Assembly: GCA_003996215.1 (NCBI GenBank)
Contig: QJPP01000322.1
Coordinates: 124,001 to 188,000 of the forward strand
Reading direction: 5' to 3'
Length of the DNA stretch: 64,000 nt
Source of the DNA: Jaltomata sinuosa
Lineage: Eukaryota > Streptophyta > Magnoliopsida > Solanales > Solanaceae
Under the pieces are notes generated by a model. That model saw only the letters and a list, made by a program, of their open reading frames with translations. It was not told the origin of the DNA and did not search any database. Of the stretch, positions 1 through 11,700 are shown one piece after another. Position numbers and translations under genes: made by a program. Numbering within the stretch: the first letter of the stretch is position 1; every line of letters starts with the position of its first letter.

Positions 1-790
1 TAACTTGACGTAGATAATCAATTTTCTTTTCAGTAATCAAATAATAATGTCAAAATGTTTTTCCTCAAAGATTTCACCATGTAAGCATATATATATATAT
101 ATATAGAAGATATCTACCTAACATAGTAAAATATATATATATATAGAAGCTACCTAACTAGTAAGACATATTTATAGAATCTACCTAACTAGTAAGATAT
201 ATATAATTGATATGCCAAGGAAAACGTGGCAACATGCAATATTGGTGTGGCTTCCCTTGACTCCACATGGAGTCTTGGTGTCACACCATAATGTTTTGCC
301 CGATTATGTATATATTCGGGTATTGCATAGGTTTATGATAAAATATATATAACTTTTTGAATATATCATAATTTATAGAAAATTATTTTAAATAAAACCT
401 ACTATATTATAATAATAATTTTCAGCCTAACTAAGTTTACTATCACCGTTAAAATATTAATAATTTATAAAATTATTATAAAATAAGTACATACGCAAAT
501 ATATATCATAAAAAGTATATTTTTTCATAAATATTTAAAATATTTTTAGAAAAATAAAGCTTTTTTTTCAAATTCTAACTTTCAAATAAAATATTTTCAA
601 ATACGCGCGATGTTAATAAAATTCTCAAATTTAGGCTCGCAAGCCTTAGATACGAGATGAAGGTTAAGGTCATACGACACTTCAAATCAGGATCGATCTG
701 CCCAGAAGGTCAGTTGAGGTCATACGATCGCAAATCACTATCGCACAATTTTGATAACTCAACTCTTAAGACTCAACTCTTAAACAGGGA
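1..790. other. AT-rich intergenic or unassigned repeat DNA
   Basis: No convincing gene is visible. The sequence is strongly AT-rich up to about 600 and holds a small TA-rich tandem repeat near its left end. The segment 600-790 contains a short direct repeat of AGGTCATACGA about 50 bp apart (near 668 and 715). A short plus-strand ORF over 657-914 runs into LTR sequence that is antisense to it and shows no recognisable domain, so I do not call it a gene. The segment may be the remains of another LTR, but I could not match it to any other element in the window. Confidence 0.6.
86..206. repeat. Degenerate TA-rich tandem repeat, about 3 units
   Basis: Three units of roughly 40 bp are visible. Each consists of an AT dinucleotide run followed by AGAA and CTACCTAAC, then TAGTAA. 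The first two units carry long (AT)n runs and the third has a shortened run. The array is short and probably unstable in length. No function is indicated. Confidence 0.8.
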
Positions 791-1490
791 ACCAGCCATA
801 AAGACCAAACGAACGGCCAGGGCACCGAACTACCAGTCCCAAAAAGCCATAAATGACTTGAGGCCGCCACAAGTAAGCTCTAACAATACAAGAAAAGTGA
901 AAATACATATATAATTGGAAGGGTCATTACATTATCCACTACTAAAAAGACTTTTGTCCCCGAAAGTCAGGAAAGAAGGAAACATTAGAGATCTAAGAAC
1001 AACAAATACGAAGCCCGCACTACTCTTTTAAACAACCCGGATAGCCTCCATGACTGAACGACACCCAATAGAACAGAACCAACGAAAAACAACCAAGCCT
1101 AAACTCCTCACTAGCCAAGCTAGATTCCAAGATTAACTCCAAAACTCTAAGAACCTGCCAACCCAAACTGAACCTCGAGAATCACAATCGGAAAGCACTG
1201 ACCTAACACCAAAACCAGAGAACCAAGGCGATCAACTCACCGGACTCAAATCCTCAGAACCACAATGAAGTTTACCAGAAAAGCCATCAACCCAAAACTC
1301 TAACTCATGAAAATGTTAATCTGCAAAACCCCTTTTATTCTAAACTGAATCCTTTTGCACCATAAACAGGAAGCTTCACATAAGTCAAACACTCAAACCA
1401 CCCTCGAAGCATCAACTTACATACCGGAGATCCATAGTTTCCGCTTATACTCTACCAAGAACAAATTCATCCTTTTTGCTCAACTGACAC
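791..1490 (-). mobile_element. Fragment: 3' end of a D-like LTR retrotransposon
   Basis: Read on the minus strand, this fragment matches the end of the internal region and the start of the 3' LTR of element D (about 49020-49760) with clear collinearity. Examples are the stretch with AACTATGGATCT followed by GTTGAT, and the conserved ACTTTCGGGGAC just before the LTR. The LTR start TGTAATGACCC lies at 931 reading leftwards. Homology fades near 790, so the LTR is truncated there. No coding sequence survives. On its right it joins a short filler and then a plus-strand LTR fragment of the same broad family, so the two pieces point towards each other. Confidence 0.8.
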
Positions 1491-1524
1491 ACCGGAGATC
1501 CATAGTTCCCTCGAAGCATCAACT
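1491..1524 (+). other. Templated filler at a rearrangement joint
   Basis: This 34-bp joint consists of two 17-bp blocks. The first (1491-1507, beginning ACCGGAGATCC) is an exact copy of 1423-1439. The second (1508-1524, beginning CCCTCGAAGC) is an exact copy of 1401-1417. The order is swapped relative to the source and the orientation is the same. The source blocks are native to the minus-strand fragment on the left, because they match element D there. Short copied blocks at a joint are typical of plant double-strand-break repair with template switching; that mechanism is inferred. Confidence 0.75.
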
Positions 1525-2936
1525 GGCCGTTCGTTTGGTAGTTTTGGCCGTTTGCCTGTTTTAGAGCTTAAACTTAGAAATCATTGACTTTGGTCAACAT
1601 TCTTAGCTAATATGCTCAAAATTGAATTCTGATAGTTCCATTAGCTCCGGAGCGATGAGTTTGGTCTAGTTGGACCTTTAGTTGAGGCTTGAGAACTTCC
1701 GGTATCGGTTTTGTGTGGTTTTCTCAGTTTTCAGGCCATTTGGAGTTGAAAGTGTAACTTCGGGTGACTTTTGATGATTGGAGTGTCGAATTCAAAATTC
1801 GACGATTCCATCAGCTTCAAAATGTTGAGTTTGGGCTAGGAAGGTGGTTGGTTTGGATTCCGGGTTAGCCAGACTCATTTCAAGCCCTTGAGTTCCTTTT
1901 CGTTAGTGTTGACTTGGGTCAACATTTCTCTGAAATGACCTCGTATGGGAGTTTCGTCGATTCTATTGACTCCGAAAGTTGTTTCCACTCTGTTAGTATT
2001 ATTGGTTTTTGAATATCGATTTTCAATTGTTCCCAAAACACTCCGTGGAGTTTTCAATAAGTTGCAGAAAAATAGTTGCAGGCCAGCCTTCAGTGCAATT
2101 GCTCCAAGGCCAGCGTGATAGCGCCTGGCCTCCCGCCTGCACTATGACACTCCTTTAGCACCAATGGTGCTGGTCTACGGCTAACTACTATAAATTTCTG
2201 GCATTTCGATTTTCCATCCATTGCAGCTGATTGTTTCTCATTCTAAACTCAATTTCCTCTCTCCCAAATTGCTCTATTTTGATCCTAAGCCTTGGGAAGT
2301 CGATTGTGGGTGGATTTTCTACACTTCTTCATCGTTTAATAAGCTCCATCTCCTCTTGAATTTTCCTAAAACCTCCATTGATGCCCTTCTCTAAAGCTTG
2401 AGTTTTTCCTTGTGAATTCTTGCCGTCCAGTTGGTGCATGCTCGTGGGAGTAGTAAATTATCCTTCTTGACTCAGGTTTTCGTCTTTGTGGTAAGTATTT
2501 CTTGCCTAATTTCTATTTTATTTTCTGAAATTCCATTCTTTAAATCCCAACCTTTGCAGGCTATTTTGATGCCCTTTTCCTTGGCCATTTGTGCTTAAAT
2601 TTGGAGCATGCCCCCTTGGCATCGTTGGGGTCATCGTGGATCTTTTCATTTTTGGTTTCGGGTTGTGAGCCCCGCAGGCCTTCTTTTGACCCGGATATCA
2701 GCCCAGCTATAATTGTGGCAATATGAGTACAGTTAGACTCGTTTTAATTTTATATTTATGGTCTTGATAGTTTCATTGTCGTTCGAGAGTTCTCGGAGTA
2801 GCTCAGCCTCATAAATCATCATTCCTGTAGCTTGTCATCGGACGACAGGTAGGTTACGACTTAACTCCCTAGACTTCGCATATATCAGGTAAAATTGTAC
2901 TAGTTAGCATCCTTGGGTTGGGTTATTAGGTTGTCT
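1525..2936 (+). mobile_element. Truncated LTR fragment, plus strand, D/C family
   Basis: The segment follows the LTR of element D from about 41811 to 43166. Shared landmarks include the ACTTTGGTCAACATTCTT region, the TTGGTCTAG ... GGACCTTT region, and the GTAGGTTA stretch near 2850. Both LTR ends are missing, and the right edge at about 2936 abuts the degraded 3' part of element A. A GC-rich block with repeated GCCAGC/GCCTGG-like motifs (2080-2177) lies just upstream of a TATA-like TATAAATT at 2189-2196. There is no coding content. The segment is a deletion product or broken solo LTR; which of these cannot be decided here. Confidence 0.8.
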
Positions 2937-2939
2937 CCC

Positions 2940-4066
2940 ATACAGTGCCTGATTTAACATCACGACATGACGCAGGTTCCTTGGTTACTCAGAATTCACC
3001 AAGGGTCAATACTTCAACCGTTTTCATCTCCTCTGTTGTTCCCAAATAAGCCTTAATACGCTGACCATTTGCTTTGAACCTCTTGCCTGCATGATTTTCA
3101 AGCTCTATATGGAACCATGTGGGAAAACTTGTACCATTTTAAATGGTCAATCCATTTGGACTTTAACTTGCCAGGAAATAAGCGAAGTCTAGAATTGAAC
3201 ATTAGAACCAAATCACCCGGTGCAAAATCTGTCTTCTCAATCTTCTTGTCATGATATAATTTATACTTTCTTTGTACAAGGCTAAACTTTCATAGGCATT
3301 GAGGCGAAACTCATCTAACTAATTCAACTGACCAAGCCACTGAAACGATGTTGCAGACCAGTATAAATTCAACTTCTTCAGTGCCCACATGGCATTATGC
3401 TCAAGCTCAACCAGTAGATGACATGCCCTCCCAAACACAAGCTGATATGGTGACATACCTATTGGTGTCTTGCATGCAGTCTGGTGCGCCCATAAAGCAT
3501 CATCCAGTTTTCTAGACCAATCCGTTCTATTCACATTCACAGTCTTTGATAGGATTAACTTTATCTCGCGGTTGAAAACCTCAACTTGCCCACTAGTATG
3601 AGGATGATAGGGGTTGCAACCTTGTGTTTCAAGAAGGCACGAAATAACTTATTGCAAAAGTTAGAGCCTTCATCACTAATTATCGCCCGTAGTGTACCAA
3701 ATATGGAAAGATGTTCTTCTTCAAGAACGTTGTGACACACTTGCCTTTATTACTGGGAAGTGCAACCACCTCCTCCTACTTAGATACGTAGTCAACAGCC
3801 ACCAATATGTACCGCATCCCATTTGACATCACAAATGGACCCATGCAGTCAATACCCCACACATCAAACATTTCAATCACAAGGATGGGAATGAGAGAAA
3901 GCTCATGCTTCCTAGATATACCACTTTCCCTCTGACATCTACGGCAAGCCTTAGTAAAATAATGGGCATCCTTATGGAGGGTAGGCCAATAGTAGTGACA
4001 TTGTAATATCTTATGAGTTGTTTGGATACCACTTTTGGTGCCCCCCAACAGGGGATGAATGGCAAG
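2940..4066 (-). pseudogene. pol: Element A integrase relic (Athila-type pol C-terminus)
   Basis: Minus-strand fragments encode an integrase. The zinc-binding region (4048 downward) reads GGTKSGIQTTHKILQ and then CRRCQRESG, giving the C-x2-C half of the HHCC finger. The core follows with WGIDCMGPF, the first catalytic Asp region, and ILVAVDYVSK. The piece at 3540-3319 carries the core end with LDDALWAHQTACKTPIGMSPYQLVFG, recognisable as the region after the third acidic residue. The remainder to about 2940 holds the non-conserved C-terminus, with an NGQRIKAYLG-like remnant. Stops and frameshifts split the domain in several places. It would have inserted retrotransposon cDNA; it is now a pseudogene. 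Confidence 0.85.
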
Positions 4067-5676
4067 CCTCTAATATCTCCATCATCTCAGCTTCAGGCAC
4101 ACATCTACGAATCATGTTATTATCACATACACGAAATAAGAATGGCTCCTCCTAGGAGAATTTCTTAACATCGTACATGAACTTTCTTCATTAGTGGGAA
4201 AACATATCAGAAGGCACCACATCACTTGCCAAATAGTTCGCAAAGTCTGCAAACCATGGAATCAGATAATGGGAGGCATTCAACACTTGCTTGTCTGGGA
4301 AATAATCATCAATCTCTAGCTCATAATTCAGATTCAGCATCGCTTCTTCCTCTAATCTTTACAAGTGATCTGCTATTTGATTTTATGTACCCTTCTGATC
4401 CTTGACCTTAAAGTCAAATTCTTGTAATAGAAGGACCCATCTAATCAACCTAGGTTTCGCATCCTTCATCTCTATGAGGGACCTAAGAGCTGCATGGTCA
4501 GTGTGCATAATCCCTTAGTGCCAAGCAAATAAGATCTAAGCTTTTTTAATGCAAATACCATAGCGAGCAGCTCTTGTTTTGTCACAGTATAGTTCATTTG
4601 AGCAGGATTAAGTGCTTTGCTAGCATAGTAGATGGATGGAGAATCTTTTTAGGTCTTTGGCCTAGGACTGCTCCTAGCGCCACTGCACTAGCATTACACA
4701 TAACCTCAAAAGGCTGGGACCAATCAAGCGTGACAATAATGGGTGCAGAGATCAATTTTTGCTTGAGGCACTCGAATGCCTTCAAACATACATCATCAAA
4801 AACTAACTTCACCTCCTTCTCCAATAATTTACAAATTTTAGAGAAGTCCTTTATAAACCTGTGATAGAAACCAGCATGCCCCAGAAAGCTCCGGATACTC
4901 TTCACAGAGATTGGAGAAGGCAACTTCTCAATCACCTCTATCTTTGCCTTATAGACTTTAATACCCTTCTTGGAGATCCAGTGGCCAAGTAGTATACCCT
5001 CTTTGACCATGAAGTGACACTTCTCCCAATTCAGCACTAAGTTGCATTCTTCATATATCTTGAGCATGCAACTCAGATGAGCCAAACAATCATCAAAGGA
5101 GTCACCAACTACAAAAAAATCATCCATGAACACCTCAATAGTGTCCTCTACCATATCTGAGAAAATTGAAATCATACATCACTGAAATATCATCGGTGCA
5201 TTGCATAACTCAAATGGCATCCTCTTGAAAGAAAATGACCTATATGGATAGGTAAAAGTGGTCTTCTCTTAGTCTTTAGGAGCAATCGAGATCTGATTGT
5301 ATCCTCAATAACCATCAATAAAATAATACCATTCTCTACCAGCAAGACGGTCTAACATCTTATCCATGAATGACATCAGAAAATGATCTTTTTCAATCCA
5401 AGCATTCAGCTTCCCGTAATCCATGCATATACGCCAGCCTGTGACTAGCCTCATCAGAATCAAATCATTCTTAGAATTTGGAACCACAGTGATTCTACCC
5501 TTTTTTAGCACATACTGAACATGGCTCACCCATTTGCTGTCTGCAATAGGGTAAACCGCACCTGCGCCCATCCACTTGATGATCTCCTTCTTGACAACTT
5601 TTTGCATAGGCTTACTCAACCTACGCTGGTGCTCGATACTCATAATGCAATCTAGATCAAGCTGAATTTTGTGCAT
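4067..5676 (-). pseudogene. pol: Element A reverse transcriptase and RNase H relic
   Basis: On the minus strand, RT starts near 5676 with HKIQLDLDCIMSIEHQRRLS and KEIIKWMGAGAVYPIADS, followed by GWRICMDYGKLNAWIEKDHF. After in-frame stops around 5180-5310 it continues with the catalytic motif EVFMDDF; both Asp codons (plus positions 5119-5124) are intact. The connection region contains FLGHAGFYHRFIKDFS. RNase H follows (about 4780-4500): its first acidic site reads MCNAS where MCDAS is expected, so that residue is changed. Sequence 4067-4500 is a degraded RNase H to integrase linker. The family fit is Athila; the copy is inactive because of stops and the changed RNase H residue. Confidence 0.88.
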
Positions 5677-6212
5677 GCAAATTCCAGGTGGAATCCCAAT
5701 AATGTCAGCAGTGGACTAACCAATGGCCCTCTTGAAATTTCTCAAAATTAAAACCAGAGCTTTAACCTACCCTTCCTCCAAGTCTGCAGCAATAATAACT
5801 GTCAAGGTGTCATTAGCTCCTAAGAACACATATTAGAGGTGGGAGGGAAGTGCTTTGAGATTTAACACTGGATACTCCTCAATAGATGGCCTAGCTGGTA
5901 GGGTCTATCGATATTTCAGGTCCAAATCAAGCTTCTTCAGAGCATAAGTATAAGACCCCATACCAGTAAGTGCTTCCACCATATCATCATACTCATCAAT
6001 ATCCTCTCCTTCAAAATTCATAATAACAGTTGCAAGTGCTTTATCACCAAGGCTCTCTTTGATAGAAACTATTAGTTGCTCCTCATCAACCACATCTATA
6101 ATTGATACTATGTTATGTCATCATGATGTTTCATAGACTTACAAACATTGAAAGTTACTACGTCATCGTTATGTCTGAATTTTATCTGTCCAGTCTCCAA
6201 GTCAACTAAAGC
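5677..6212 (-). pseudogene. Element A protease-RT linker
   Basis: This is the stretch between protease and RT on the minus strand. A 62-residue open piece (6093-5905) is rich in acidic residues and contains GMGSYTYALKKLDLDL, a conserved-looking linker segment that I recall from Athila polyproteins. Lower-numbered sequence carries stops. No enzymatic function is expected. It shows that this copy kept the normal gene order. Confidence 0.65.
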
Positions 6213-6409
6213 TCATCCAGTGGCAAGGAATAAGCGTCCCAAGATGATGGAAATCTCAAAATCTACCTCATAGTCAAGGATCATAAATTTTGTAGGAAAG
6301 ATAAAAGTGTCAACTTTCACAAGTACATCATAGAGAATCCCCATCGGCCTTATCACTGTGCAATCTGCCATAAGAAGCTGTATTGTAGTCAGTTTGTGGG
6401 CTCCCAAGC
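6213..6409 (-). pseudogene. pol: Element A protease, C-terminal half
   Basis: The minus-strand reading contains DVLVKVDTFIFPTKFMILDY and IILGRLFLATG, the typical C-terminal half of an Athila aspartic protease (the flap-side region and the ILGRPFLATG-like end). The N-terminal half with the active-site region lies on the other side of the inserted element C, ending at 17303. The duplicated CAAGC at 6405-6409 marks the breakpoint. The split itself is enough to inactivate pol in this copy. Confidence 0.85.
6405..6409. repeat. Target-site duplication of element C, left copy (CAAGC)
   Basis: CAAGC sits directly before the LTR start TGTAATGACC. The same five bases follow the far LTR end at 17303-17307. 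A 5-bp duplication is the expected footprint of Ty3/gypsy integrase. Confidence 0.95.
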
Positions 6410-7092
6410 TGTAATGACCCTCCAGGTCATTTCTATATTTTCTTACATTTTCTATATTTTGAGTTTCCCAGCAATAGCTACAGGTCATTTATGACTTGTC
6501 AGGACTGACAGTTTGGTGCCCGGGCCATTTATTTGGTCATTCTGACCATTTCCCTATTTTAGAATTCCAACTTAGGATATCCTTGACTTTGGTCAACATT
6601 CTTGGTAAACATGTTCAGAATCAAATTCTGATAGTTCTATTAGTTCTAGAGCGTGGACTTTGGTCTAGTAGGACCTTTGGTGGGGATCTGGGAGCTTTTC
6701 AGCTTGAAATCCTCTCTTATTCTGTATTTTCAGGCTAGTTGGGCTTGTATGGTAGACTTTGGTCAACATTTGGAGAAGAAGGCCTCGGATGGAAATTTTG
6801 TCAGCGTCGTTAGCTTCAAAATGTTGAGTTTGAGTTGGATAGGTGGTTGGTTCGTGTCCGGGGTAAGTCAAGCTCATTTTGGGTGTTTGATTGGCTTTAG
6901 CTAGTGTTGACTTGGGTCAACATTCCTCCTAAACGACCTCGTATGGAAGTTTCATTGATTATATTGAGTCCAGAACATTGTTTTCACTCTAATAGCATAT
7001 TTGGTTTATGAGTATCGGGTTCTGATTGTGCCCGGAATACCCCGTTGAAGTTTTCTTTCTGCTGATTTTCTATTGTTGGTATAGTCGAAATT

Positions 7093-7350
7093 TGTTCATC
7101 TCGATCTCGAAGCAAGACCTTCGCGATCTTGAAGGTCTGGCTTTTTTTCATCGTGATCTCAAAGGGTTCATCGCAATAGCGATGAAGAACCTCTTTGTTC
7201 ATCGCGATCGCGAAGGGTTTTCTAGCGATAGCAATGAAGGCCCTGCTCCTTTGTTCATCGCGATCTCAAAGGTTGACCATCCCGATCGCAATGAGTTAGC
7301 CAATTTGTTCATCGCAATCTCGAGGGTTTTTCTCGCGATAGCGATGAACA
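7093..7350 (+). repeat. Reiterated TTCATCGCGATCGCGA-type block in element C 5' LTR
   Basis: About eight degenerate copies of a motif close to TTCATCGCGATCGCGAAGG are spread over 260 bp. Many contain TCGCGA or CGATCG palindromes. The block is far richer in CpG than the flanking LTR. The equivalent block is kept in the 3' LTR at 14126-14383. It ends 13 bp before a TATA-like box, so it occupies a promoter-proximal position. Confidence 0.85.
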
Positions 7351-7360
7351 AATCCCTATC

Positions 7361-7374
7361 TGTATATATACCTT
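7361..7374 (+). promoter_or_regulatory. TATA-like box of element C 5' LTR
   Basis: TGTATATATACCTTC follows the CpG-rich block. The same sequence is conserved in the 3' LTR at about 14395-14408. It is a good candidate for the LTR promoter TATA box. No transcription data are available here. Confidence 0.55.
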
Positions 7375-10120
7375 CTCCGTCATTTTCTTCACCAAAAATC
7401 CAATTTTCTCCATTGCTCTTGAGCTTCAAGTTCCCAAATTTTGTGTGGGATTATTCCAAAGCATTGAGCTGATTATTTTATGGTCCATCATTCATTTCTT
7501 GCCTTTTATTCGTAAGTTCTAACCTTTAATTTTTGTAAAATCTCTTTTTTGATTCTAAATTTGTTCTTGTAATTAGGGGTTGTTTTAGGCCCCTCCCCTG
7601 CTTGTTTTTTACTCAAATTTTGAGCATGCCTTGCTGGTAGCGTTAGGAACCTCGTGGTAACTTTGATTTCCGGTTTCGAACCATGAGGCCCACGGGCTCG
7701 ATTTTGACTCGAATTTTGACTCGGCTAAAATATTAGCAATATAGGTACCATTAGCTTTGTATGGACGTGTAGAAAATTTGTATGATAGTGTGGCTTCTTG
7801 AGGATACTCCTTAGGGAGATAGGCTCCGGTCTTGGGGATTGGATTGTGCGCGCATGCTTGGCTTTTTCGGTAGGTTATGGTTTACTATTTTCTAGACTTT
7901 GCTCATATGAGGTATGAATATAATAACTTGCTAATGGCTGGTGGGATCTTGTGGTTTGGATACGATTATTAGTAGGCTTATTGATCCTTTTAGGTGATTT
8001 AGGTGCTCTAGAGTAAGATCTTGGCTAGCAATCCTTAGTATATGTTGTAGCTTTTCGTAAAACTTGGCGTAGGCGGTGTAATATCCTTGGGATTAGGGTT
8101 AAATGCCTTAGTTTAGTTTAGACTGCTTGTGGTTGAGATTATTAGATTAGGGAGCCTTAGCCTAAAATTAGATAAAGGTTCAGGATAGAGTAGATGTTAT
8201 CATTGCTTGGTTATTATAATTATTTTTCTTGTTGGTTTGGTGTTCTTTTTATCTTGTAATTGTGGGCCTGAGGCCGTGGAGATGGGACTTGTAGGAGACA
8301 TGTCAGTATGGTTGTGTTTTGCTTAAGTTTCTATTTGTCGTACATTTTATTCTTAGTTCCAATTAGTTGGATTCCTTAGGCGGGTCCTTTAGGGTTTGGT
8401 AGATAGTGTAGTGTTCCCTTTTAGTATTTGTACTAGAATAGTCGGCCTTAGCATCTGATAGGTATAGTTCCTGGTAGGGTAGTTTCTTACTTGGTTTTCT
8501 TGTTGTTCTTATCGTGTTATATTCTTATGGTTGAATTGGGTATGTGGATCTATAGGCCTGAGGCCATGATGTTGGGCTTGCTGGAGTCCAGGTTAGTACC
8601 ATATTATTATGAAGGGTGAAATGCCCTATCTTGGTTTAGTTGCGTGCATCATATGCATACATACATACATGTGAATTGATTAGTGTTCATCTCTTTTTCA
8701 CATATGATTGGGTTATAGTATGGATATGAGTGAATTGATAGTACGAATTTACGGGAATAGATTGGCTCGGTGGTTTGATAAGGGACTCTTTTTTTTACAA
8801 ATGGTTTCCAAATTAAGGAAAGATTTTATCGATATTTCTAACATTTAAAACCCAAAATACTACCTTTTCAAATGAGTGGAGCTCCAGGGAGAGCACCTCA
8901 CTTTTATCACTACGTTTTAGCTAACAAAGAGGGAAAACAGTTTCTTTTCTATAAACTTGTGTGGTTAAGGAGATATTGTACATCACTGTTTTGCTGACTT
9001 TAGAATGGTAAAATACTTCTATTTTGTGCACTTGGTTTGAGAGACGATTTGAACCTTGCTTTCCATTGGTTATGGGATTATATTGATAAGCTCTAGCGGC
9101 CCCCTTTTGTATATATACGGGGTTTTACTGGTGGAAATTGTTATATTGGTAAGCTCTTGCATCCCATGAGAATACTATGGGTTTTCTTGATTATACGTGG
9201 ATATTATGGCATTGATTGTTATACTGATAAGCTCTAGAGGCTTGAAGGAACATTCCAGGTATTATGGTACGGTATTGGTTGGTAAGCTCCGGTGACCCAT
9301 GAGGTGACTCAAGGTTCTCATTCATTATTGCATTGGCCATATTTCATTCGATTTTATTTCATCCATTCCATATCGCATCTTTATGGTATTCCTTGTGTAT
9401 CTTTACTATCAAAATTTGTGTGTAGTTGGCTATCTTTATTGGGTGTATTTTCTGGACTCAGAAAGTTCGAATTGGTTGTAGTTGGTTTATTGTTTATGAT
9501 TTTCATATTGTGGTGGTATTTCCCCTTTTTATTTAGGTTTTGACCACTATATTTTCTTCTGAATCACCTTTCTTACCCTTGGGTTATATTTGCTTTTTGT
9601 TATATTTATATCTTATTTGAGCTCAGTCGACCGATGATGCCTACTGGGTATCGCGTGTTCTGGTACTCATACTACGCTTCTGCATCTTTTTGTTGATGCA
9701 GATCCTAGTACGAGTTATCATCACTGATTGCAATCCTCGTGTAGAGTTGCTGACTGGAGACAATGGGTGAACTCTTGGCGATCTGAGTTGATCCATCTCC
9801 CTCTACTTTTGGACTAGTCTCCTACTATACTTTCAAAGATTGCCTGTACTTTGTTGTATCTATCTAGAAAATCTAAGTTGTAGTAGCACTTGTACCGACT
9901 GACACCAGGTCTTGGGGGATTCTTGTGTATCATATTATCTTCCCTTCCCTGTTTACTTATATTGGTTTATCGTATCTTCCATTGTTATTTTTGTTTCTTT
10001 TGCTTTTGGGATTCTTCTTGAGTTAGCCAATTATATGCAGTTCTGGGCTAAGGGTTGGCTTACCTACTGGTGGGTTATAGTAGGTGCCATTATGACTTGG
10101 AGTTTTGGGTCATGACAGAG

Positions 10121-10132
10121 TGGTATCAGATC
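10121..10132 (+). other. Primer-binding site of element C (initiator Met tRNA type)
   Basis: TGGTATCAGATC lies three bases after the 5' LTR. It matches the complement of the plant initiator-Met tRNA 3' end (TGGTATCAGAGC) except for one base near the end. Confidence 0.9.
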
Positions 10133-10329
10133 TCTAGGCTCACCGGTGTTATGGGTACAAGGGTAGGTGTCTAGTAGAGTCTCACAAATTGGTATGATGA
10201 TATCCGTAACCTATCTGTGGGAGGCTATTGGGCATCCTTAGGAAAAGTTCCATCTTATTAATTCCTTATCGTGCGTTCTTCGCTCCATCAAAGTCTAAAC
10301 TTCAATTATTCCTTTCCTTCTCAGATGGT

Positions 10330-11700
10330 TATGATGAGGTCGAAAGCGGGGTTAGGCGAGGCTAATGCACCTACTACTGGAGTGCAGTTACCAGAGTTAG
10401 GGGTTGAGGGTTTTCAGTTTCAGTCAGAGGGTGTGGGGTCAACCCAGCCTCCAGTAGGATTTAGAGCTTCATCGGCCCTTCAGTGTATTCTAGATAGGAT
10501 TCTTAGCTTATTGGAGAGTTTTTCATAGGCCAGGACTCTACCTAGTGCACCTGATGGTTCGCAGATTAGAGTTGAGACACAGACTTCAGCCCAGACAATG
10601 ACATGTGGTAGTTAAGAACTAGGAGCACAGCCAGCTGTTGTGACTCCCCATTTGGGTATTTTTCTCATTCCATTGGTTTCTCAGACTATTACAGCTAGGT
10701 TGGTTATGTCGATTGAGGAGCAGAAGATGCTGGGCAGGTTCATCAGATTAGGTCCTCCGAGGTTTTCTGGTGCCCCGTGGGAGGATGCTTATGAGTTCTT
10801 GATTAGTTTCTAGGAGAGGTTGCATAACCTTGGGTTAGTTGAGTCTCATGAAGCTGATTACACTTCATTTTAGATGGATGGTTTGGCAAAATAGTGGTGG
10901 TGATCTTATACTACTTGCATACCAGCTGGGTCACGTTCGATGACTTAGACTCAGTTTTCCGAGGATTTCTTGGAGAAGTTTGTACCTTGCAGCTTGAGGG
11001 AGAGGTTGAGGGATCAGTTCACCAGGTTAGAGCAGAGCTCTATGTCATTTTATGATTATGAGGCATAGTTCTATGAGTTGTCCAGGCATGCTACTATGAT
11101 TCTTCCTACAAAGCACGAGCGGGTTTGCCAATTTATAAGAGGTTTGGATCTACCACTTCATTTGGCTATAGAGCATTTAGTGGCATCAGGGGCTACATTC
11201 CTTGCAGTTATTGATCATGCACTGGTTATTGAGGGTATATGTCTTGAGGCCGATGGAAATAGTGGTAAGAGGCCTCGTCATCAGGGTAGTTTCAGTGATT
11301 TTTAGTTTTGAGGCAGAGGTTTCTCCCGTGAGGGTCACCCATAATATTTCCAATTTTAGCGGCCAGTTCATGTGGCATTTTAGATTTCAGGGAGCGGTTG
11401 TTTGAGGCATAGTGGGCAGAGTAGTCGGGGTTCAGGTCAAACTTCTTGAGGTTTACATTCTGGGTATCCAGGCCATGGTGGCTAGTCAGGTTCAGCCAGA
11501 TTTTCTCAGCGGGGCACTTCTAGTAGGGGTTGCTATGTTTGCGGTGAGTAGGGACCCTTTGCAAGGACTTGCCTGAGATTCAAGGAGTTTCACCCCTTCT
11601 GAGTTCCAGCATCACTGGCCAGGGGTGGTGCACAGACTAGTAGGGATGGTTCCCAGGTTGTTAGTGATGGTCCCCAGCTATATCGGTCGAGTAGTCATGG
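10330..11700 (+). pseudogene. gag: Element C gag relic
   Basis: Gag translates in pieces. The N-terminal part (from about 10324) is followed by LGRFIRLGPPRFSGAP and AYEFLISF across stops near 10730-10810. The capsid core and the region RHATMILPTKHERVCQFIRG with LASGATFLAVIDHA-like residues fall near 11078-11305. The same blocks appear in gag of elements F and D, which supports common descent. Gag would form the particle that packages element RNA. Several in-frame stops and frameshifts prevent expression. The zinc-knuckle region is not clear in this copy. Confidence 0.75.

Larger units (their letters stand above)
6410..10117 (+). repeat. Element C 5' LTR (3708 bp)
   Basis: It begins TGTAATGACC after the target duplication and ends GTCATGACA three bases before the PBS. 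It is collinear with 13444-17302 over its whole length. The promoter region lies around 7093-7400, with a reiterated CATCGCGAT-rich block followed by a TATA-like box. ORFs inside the LTR, including one of 148 codons over 7026-7472, translate the repeat block and show no domain. Confidence 0.95.

Noticed and set aside
7026..7472. 148-codon ORF in the C 5' LTR with repeated LFIAIS-like residues, with a related 113-codon ORF in the 3' LTR (14114-14455)
   Set aside because: Both come from the reiterated CATCGCGAT block. The stops and frame differ between the LTRs and no protein domain is visible.
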